Below are positions 59,525-64,000 of a stretch of DNA of 64,000 nucleotides, piece after piece. The position numbers were made by a program, and so were the translations under genes. The first letter of the stretch is position 1; every line of letters begins with the position of its first letter. The stretch spans positions 6,758,001 to 6,822,000 of the forward strand of contig NC_079233.1 in the NCBI RefSeq assembly GCF_028502605.1, in the 5' to 3' direction. The stretch is from Trichoderma breve (taxonomy: Eukaryota > Ascomycota > Sordariomycetes > Hypocreales > Hypocreaceae). The notes beneath the pieces were generated by a model, which searched no databases, had not been told where the DNA came from, and worked only from the letters and a program-made list of their open reading frames with translations.

Positions 59525-60560
59525 TTACGCACCTGAGATTTCCTCGTCAGTACTTCGACTCCATCTAGACTCCTGGGGGCACCTTTCCAGATCTTCTACC
59601 CATCGAGAGCTTAGCCCAACCAATAGCTCATCTCTCCATCCAAGCTTCCGAGCCTCACTTAGAATTCCTGGGCCAACAAGATTACCGTCCTTGAGGTCTT
59701 TGGTACATAGCACCGGATCTGGCTGGCAACCAAAAGCTGCAGATTCACGATTGTCAAAACTTATGACAAAGGTCACTGCTTTCTCAAGCGTCATCTTGGC
59801 AGCAACTTTTTCATGGGAGCCAAGGATATAGCCGTAGATTTTGGATGCAATTGGCTCGAACGAGACGGGCGCGCTCAGCCCGTCTTCCACATCCGTACAA
59901 ATTAGCAAAATCCGACACTGGTTCACATTTGTATCCACGTCAAGATGCGCTTCGACCCTTATCGAAATAATAATTGCCCGGAAGAGTGGTCAAAGTACAA
60001 AGTATTTCTAGCTACGGATGGTCTCTAGAGTGTCCATATCTGCACACCATCCCGAATTTTTTGGCATATTAGGGCCTAGTAGTTTCTGAATGTGATTTGA
60101 ATCAAGACCCTTGACTGTGTCACGGGCGGCTTCCACTCTATCACAAAATAGCTGCATGTACATAGACGGTGAGGTCGATGAAAGGTCCGGGTTAGAGATC
60201 GCTGGACAAGAGCCACGGAAGAAATGTTTCCCCCGGGGATTGCACATATTCAATTTCGTTTCAGCAAAGGCGATGCCACTTGCTATATAGGTAAATATTT
60301 GTGTACGTGTAAGGAGAAACGCAGAAAGGGTGTGTGGCTTTGTCGAGATGATGTAAATAGGGACCGCTTTATTACAGCAGTCGTTCTAGAGCCATATCGG
60401 CACTTAAAGAATTAAGTGTGTGACATTTGGTTGTTATATCCAACGTATGTCAGCTGAACGTTGGTATACCAGAGTTTGATGAGATGCTTCCATGAGTACG
60501 AAGCTCGTGTTGGATTTCGTGTTCGGGTAGAGTAGTCGTGGGGGTCCAACGGAGTGCCAT
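59525..60560 (-). pseudogene. Decayed paralogue of the 381-residue unknown protein
   Basis: Minus-strand relic in the same orientation as 56821-57966. The reading is similar from an ATG at 60560 down to the stop near 59525, but split. In one frame around 60360-60450 the segment RWI-stop-QPN aligns to RWIYQPN of the intact gene, with two more in-frame stops before NDCCNKAVPIYI, which aligns to NDCCNKAAPLYI. The middle third (60008-60253) and last third (59525-59938) remain open but are in different frames; the last keeps LSAPVSFEPIASKI and AAFGCQPDPVLCT. Several stop and frame changes make it non-functional as full-length protein. A tandem or segmental duplication followed by decay is the simplest history. 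Confidence 0.85.
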
Positions 60561-62341
60561 GGTAGGATAATGATATCAGGTTTTTGTGCTCAGAATTCTA
60601 GCAGTGTATCAAAAAAAAAAAAGTACTGTAAGCAAGTGTGTTTCAATGATGAGAATGTCTTGGTAGGGCTTCGTTGGAGAAGACGGATGAGCGATGAAGG
60701 TAGTCCTAGGTATAGGTAGGTGTATGTATCTATGTAGGCCCTGTCTGAGAAGATCGACTGTAGCCTATGTTTTATCGCCAATCAAGGTCACGGCCTCATT
60801 TCATTAGAGGGTGGCGTTGAGGCTGAATAGAGTTGCACCCACTGACGTCCTGATGCAGCTTGTGGTACAACTCTACCAACACCATGCAGTGAATATGCCA
60901 ATATGTTGTTGGCCTTCTCTCTACCTATCTACTAATCTAGTTCCAGCTACATCTGTATACTGTAATTATGAGAGAAGAATGGCACATGGAAGCTGCTGCT
61001 GAGTGAACTCGCCCTTCAAATCATCACTGAGAGGCAGAATTAAATGATCAAATGGCATCAAATGGAAGAAGGTACAAGTAAAGAGAAGGCCAAGTGCTAC
61101 AGAACAGGTACGGTGGATTAATAAGACAACGTTGGAATGGAACACTCGCAGTTTCAGCGTCCTTAGAGCTCGACTTGCTGGGTACCTGCTGTCGCACACA
61201 CCCACAGCAGGCGTCTATAGTATCCCAGGCGTTGTCCACTAAGTGCTTGCGGGACATAGATGGCCCGAAAAATTAACTATGGTTGGTACCTGTGGAATTG
61301 AAGGCTGCCACCAAAGAGATGCCGTCATCTAATCACAGTCAATCACAGAGCTCAACAAGGTTCGCGCCTTGTCTCAACATAAACCTTGCAACAACCTCGT
61401 TCCCACCCCCTGGCAAAAAAGAACCTTGGAACACATAAGATTACTCGTACAGTAAGGCTGCGCGCGACATCGAGTACGGCGCAGGTACACGCAACTGTGT
61501 AGCTACCAGCAGGGCGCCCGTTGGTATCCTCCAGGTCGCTCCCCGTCCAGCCCTTCCAGCCCTTCCAGCCCTTCCAGAGCCATGCCTAGCGCATAAAATG
61601 GGTTGAAACTTATGCCCCGGCCCGACCTTGTTGTTTCTTAATCTTCCCTCTCGCATCTCTTACAAACGCAAGACCGCACGACTCTGCGCTTCCCTGCTCT
61701 CTCGGCTCTTCTCCCCTCATTCTCATTCTTTTTCCCCTCGCCTCTGCACTCTCTCCGACCGCCGGAGACACGCGTCGCGACTGCAAAAGCGCAGCTTCGG
61801 GACGCCAGAAGCGCTGGTTAGCGAGCAACAGGCGAGTCAGCCAGCAGCTGCACCCACTCGGGCAGGGTTTGGACAGCAAAACAGCCAGTAAGTCCGCAGC
61901 ACCCCCAGTCTTTCTGTGCCTGTTCCTCTTAGCCTTATGCTGCTTAATATCGAGTCCAGTTGGCTTGATCTGTTCAGTTCTGCTTTGCTTTGCTCTGCTT
62001 TGCTCTGTTCCCGTCCTGCATTTGCATTGCATTTGATTTGATTTGACTGCATCTCTCATCTAGCAAGCTGCTCTTCTGTTTCTCTCCACGCGAATCATCA
62101 TCTCGCAAGACTTCTTTTTTGGCACTGCACTTGTTTTATTCCTTCATTCATACGTTTATCCACTCAATTCCCCTCTGCATCTGCATCTGCATCTCCTCCC
62201 CCCTCTCCTCTTCTCTCTTCTCCTCTCCTCTTCCACCGTGTCCTTCTCCATCTCTCTCCGTCTCTCTCGCCAGTCGTGGACTCTCTCGGCGGCCGCGCGG
62301 TTTTCGCGAACCCGCCCCGACCGTACGAGTCAACAACCACA
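60561..62341. other. Intergenic region and SGF29 leader
   Basis: About 1.8 kb. At 61541-61576 lies a 10-bp repeat (core CCCTTCCAGC, about 3.5 copies). From 61620 the sequence is pyrimidine-rich with CTTTG and CTGCAT microrepeats, like a long fungal 5' leader. A GTAAGT at about 61888 and a CTAG acceptor at about 62064 could bound an intron in the untranslated leader. No gene is supported. Confidence 0.5.
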
Positions 62342-63418
62342 ATGGCTAATCGGAAAACACAGCGCGAAATCAGCAACCTCGCCGAGGACCTCGGCCCCTA
62401 CTACAGCCAGCCGGGCCGCCGCGACATGTCGCAACGAAATCGGAGCGGCCGTGGCTCCAACCGCAACAATGGGGGAGCTCACGGCGAGGAGGTCCAGATA
62501 TGGGACGAGGCCAAAGCATCGTTCAACGACCTCATCAACGGCATCAATTCCGACAACGACAACCTGGGCCAGCTGGTCAACATGGACAAGCAGGCCGGCA
62601 CGATGGACTCGGACAGCGTACCCACCGACACTATGAAGCAGATGGAGGAGCTGTGCCGATCCGGCGTCAAGAAATCCGAAGACAACATCACCGCCGCCAA
62701 GAACCTCATGGAGCGTCTCAAAGTGATAAGAGCAGTTGTCGTGGCCAAGGAGCAGGCGGAGGCACCACCCACCGGGCCATCTAAGAGATCCACCACCAGG
62801 ACCGACAGTGCTGCTGCGGCCGCCGCCTCTCTCTACGAATTCAACGAACCAGGCGACTCCCCGGTGCCCAGCCCCATGGTGGGCTCGTCTCGAAAGCATG
62901 GTGAGCGGAGCAGCACCATTGATAGAAACAGCATTCCACCCAAGGCGGATAGTGTCGAACCCCCGGGGTCTACGAGCGGTGCTGCGGGGAGCTCGACCAA
63001 CAAATCCAAAATTCTCTTCTCCAAGGGCGACGAGGTAGCATTTAAGCCCAAGGCTGTCAATGGCGAACAGACTTCAGACTGGATACTGGGCGAGGTGGCA
63101 CAGGTGCTGGGGGAGGGCAAGAGTCGGCGGTACAAGGTTATCGACATTGAGCCGGACGATCAGAGCAAGCAAAAGGAGTACCGCTCTAGCGCCAGCAGCA
63201 TGATTCCCATCACACCAGAAAGCCAGGCCAGCTCGCTCAAGGATTACGAAGCCGGCCATGTGGTCCTCGCCCTTTATCCTCAGACGACGACTTTTTACAA
63301 GGCCGAGGTTCATAGCATGACATCGACGGGCAAGGTTGATCTCAAGTTTGAGGGCGAAAACGATTCAACGACGCTACAGCAGGTGGAGCGAAGATATGTC
63401 ATCGAGTACAGGGTCTAA
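62342..63418 (+). CDS. sgf29: SAGA-associated factor 29 (tandem tudor domain)
   Basis: Predicted 358-residue subunit of the SAGA histone acetyltransferase complex; it binds methylated H3K4 through a C-terminal double tudor (SGF29, formerly DUF1325) domain. Single exon. The ATG at 62342 starts MANRKTQREIS; the frame is open further upstream only from a GTG in the leader. The N-terminal half is helical (DEAKASFNDLI region, residues 52-150), a Ser/Pro/Ala-rich linker follows, and the tudor pair covers about 240-358 with KGDEVAFKP, WILGEVAQV, RYKVIDIEPDD, GHVVLALYPQTTTFYKAEV and VDLKFEGEND. These blocks are intact, including aromatic residues of the pocket region. Confidence 0.92.
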   Translation: MANRKTQREISNLAEDLGPYYSQPGRRDMSQRNRSGRGSNRNNGGAHGEEVQIWDEAKASFNDLINGINSDNDNLGQLVNMDKQAGTMDSDSVPTDTMKQMEELCRSGVKKSEDNITAAKNLMERLKVIRAVVVAKEQAEAPPTGPSKRSTTRTDSAAAAAASLYEFNEPGDSPVPSPMVGSSRKHGERSSTIDRNSIPPKADSVEPPGSTSGAAGSSTNKSKILFSKGDEVAFKPKAVNGEQTSDWILGEVAQVLGEGKSRRYKVIDIEPDDQSKQKEYRSSASSMIPITPESQASSLKDYEAGHVVLALYPQTTTFYKAEVHSMTSTGKVDLKFEGENDSTTLQQVERRYVIEYRV

Positions 63419-63939
63419 TTACCGTCCGGCCCAACTCTTGACAACCGCAATTCCAATTGGAGGGGGGTTCTTTTTCTTTTTCTTTTTCCTGTTAATGGTC
63501 CGTTTCTTGAGAGTTCATGATTTATCATGTCTGATACCAGGATGTGGAGTTTTTTTGGGCAACAGGCCTTTGTATGAGTATGTGTTTTACTTGATTTATC
63601 CAGACAAGAGAGCGGCAACGCTCCGTACGGTGTTCGGGTTTTCTTTGAACAGAACAAAAAATGAGGTCTTTACGGATGGCTTAGAACGGACAGGGGTGGA
63701 GTTTTGGTGTCAGAAGCAGGACTACAGTATCTGCTTCTTTCTTTCTTTGTTTCTCTAGTCTATTGTGCAACCATTATGAATCCAAAGATGCTCGTGGAGC
63801 AGAGATGCTTCACTTGCTTTTTTCCAGACTATATACACTTCACTGCCTACTATGTGCTTCTCCCTTCTTGACATATACACAAGAAAAAAGTTATGGATGA
63901 GGCCAAGCGGCTCTCAAGTTCGAGCCCAAATCGTCTCCT
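63419..63939. other. Intergenic, convergent 3' regions
   Basis: About 520 bp holding the 3' UTR of the SGF29 gene and probably that of the converging gene at the window edge. Pyrimidine runs near 63467-63487 only; the open frame at 63336-63758 is a shadow frame. Confidence 0.5.
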
Positions 63940-64000
63940 TTACTGGATCTGCTTAATGTACTGAGGACCCTGGCCGCTCTGGCCAAATGCACTGGAGCTG
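63940..64000 (-). CDS. C-terminal end of a gene running off the window
   Basis: On the minus strand the last 61 bases read as an open frame ending in a TAA at 63942-63940. The visible residues are Ser/Gly/Gln-rich and end in GPQYIKQIQ. The family is not recognisable from 20 residues. The convergent position behind SGF29, with a plausible 3' UTR gap, supports a real gene end, but this is weak evidence. Confidence 0.4.
   Translation of the reverse strand, partial: SSSAFGQSGQGPQYIKQIQ

Noticed and set aside
62276..62341. 22-codon N-terminal extension of SGF29
   Set aside because: It would begin at GTG inside a pyrimidine-rich leader; the ATG at 62342 gives the normal family N-terminus.
63900..63940. 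tRNA-like boxes (GGCCAAGCGGC ... GTTCGAGCCC)
   Set aside because: The two boxes are too close for any tRNA, and no acceptor or anticodon stem can be drawn.

Overview
The window is nuclear DNA of a filamentous ascomycete, most probably a Trichoderma (Hypocreales). The clearest evidence is a complete GH11 endo-xylanase at 55.4-56.1 kb that closely resembles the known Trichoderma XYN2: Lys-Arg propeptide site, 190-residue mature enzyme and one intron. Other support: short introns (about 47-100 bp) with GTRNGT donors and CTAAC-type branch sites, CT-rich leaders, and typical fungal families (fungal-specific transcription factors, PTH11-like receptor, DAL5-type permease, NLR-like PNP-NACHT-ankyrin protein). 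The species cannot be fixed from sequence alone. All splice models were built by hand from reading frame, splice consensus and family conservation.

Layout. 0.3-11.4 kb is accessory: a transcription factor without a zinc cluster, a short-chain dehydrogenase, a 1231-residue PNP-NACHT-ankyrin NLR-like gene, a 113-residue small secreted cysteine-rich protein and a DUF4336-like metallo-beta-lactamase-fold protein. 11.4-25.7 kb is gene-poor, with a PTH11-like seven-helix protein, an alpha/beta hydrolase, an amidohydrolase and a cyclopropane-fatty-acid synthase, separated by 1-3 kb spacers. 27.3-43.2 kb is denser and mostly metabolic: D-amino-acid oxidase with a peroxisomal-type C-terminus, gamma-glutamyltranspeptidase, mitochondrial monothiol glutaredoxin, HAL3/PPCDC flavoprotein, a coiled-coil orphan, branched-chain aminotransferase, ethanolamine-phosphate cytidylyltransferase and a secreted histidine phosphatase.

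43.2-60.6 kb is accessory again. An M20D amidohydrolase, a class-I glutamine-amidotransferase-like protein, a Zn2Cys6 regulator and a DAL5-family transporter lie together and look like a small nitrogen-scavenging cluster. The xylanase follows, then an unknown 381-residue protein and a decayed paralogue of it. Diverged copies of at least two dispersed repeats sit between these genes at 43.9-44.8, 54.1-54.3 and 58.9-59.0 kb, probably mutated transposon remnants. The window ends with the SAGA subunit SGF29 and the 3' end of a converging gene.

Most notable: two consecutive GC-AG introns flanking a 15-nt micro-exon in the PPCDC gene; the NLR-like gene whose last three ankyrin repeats need a further intron (or are frameshifted); the unknown family with an intact/pseudogene pair; the M20D-amidotransferase-regulator-permease cluster; and a xylanase promoter in which a CRE1-type site overlaps an XAE-like element. 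No biosynthetic megasynthase, CRISPR array or tRNA gene was seen.
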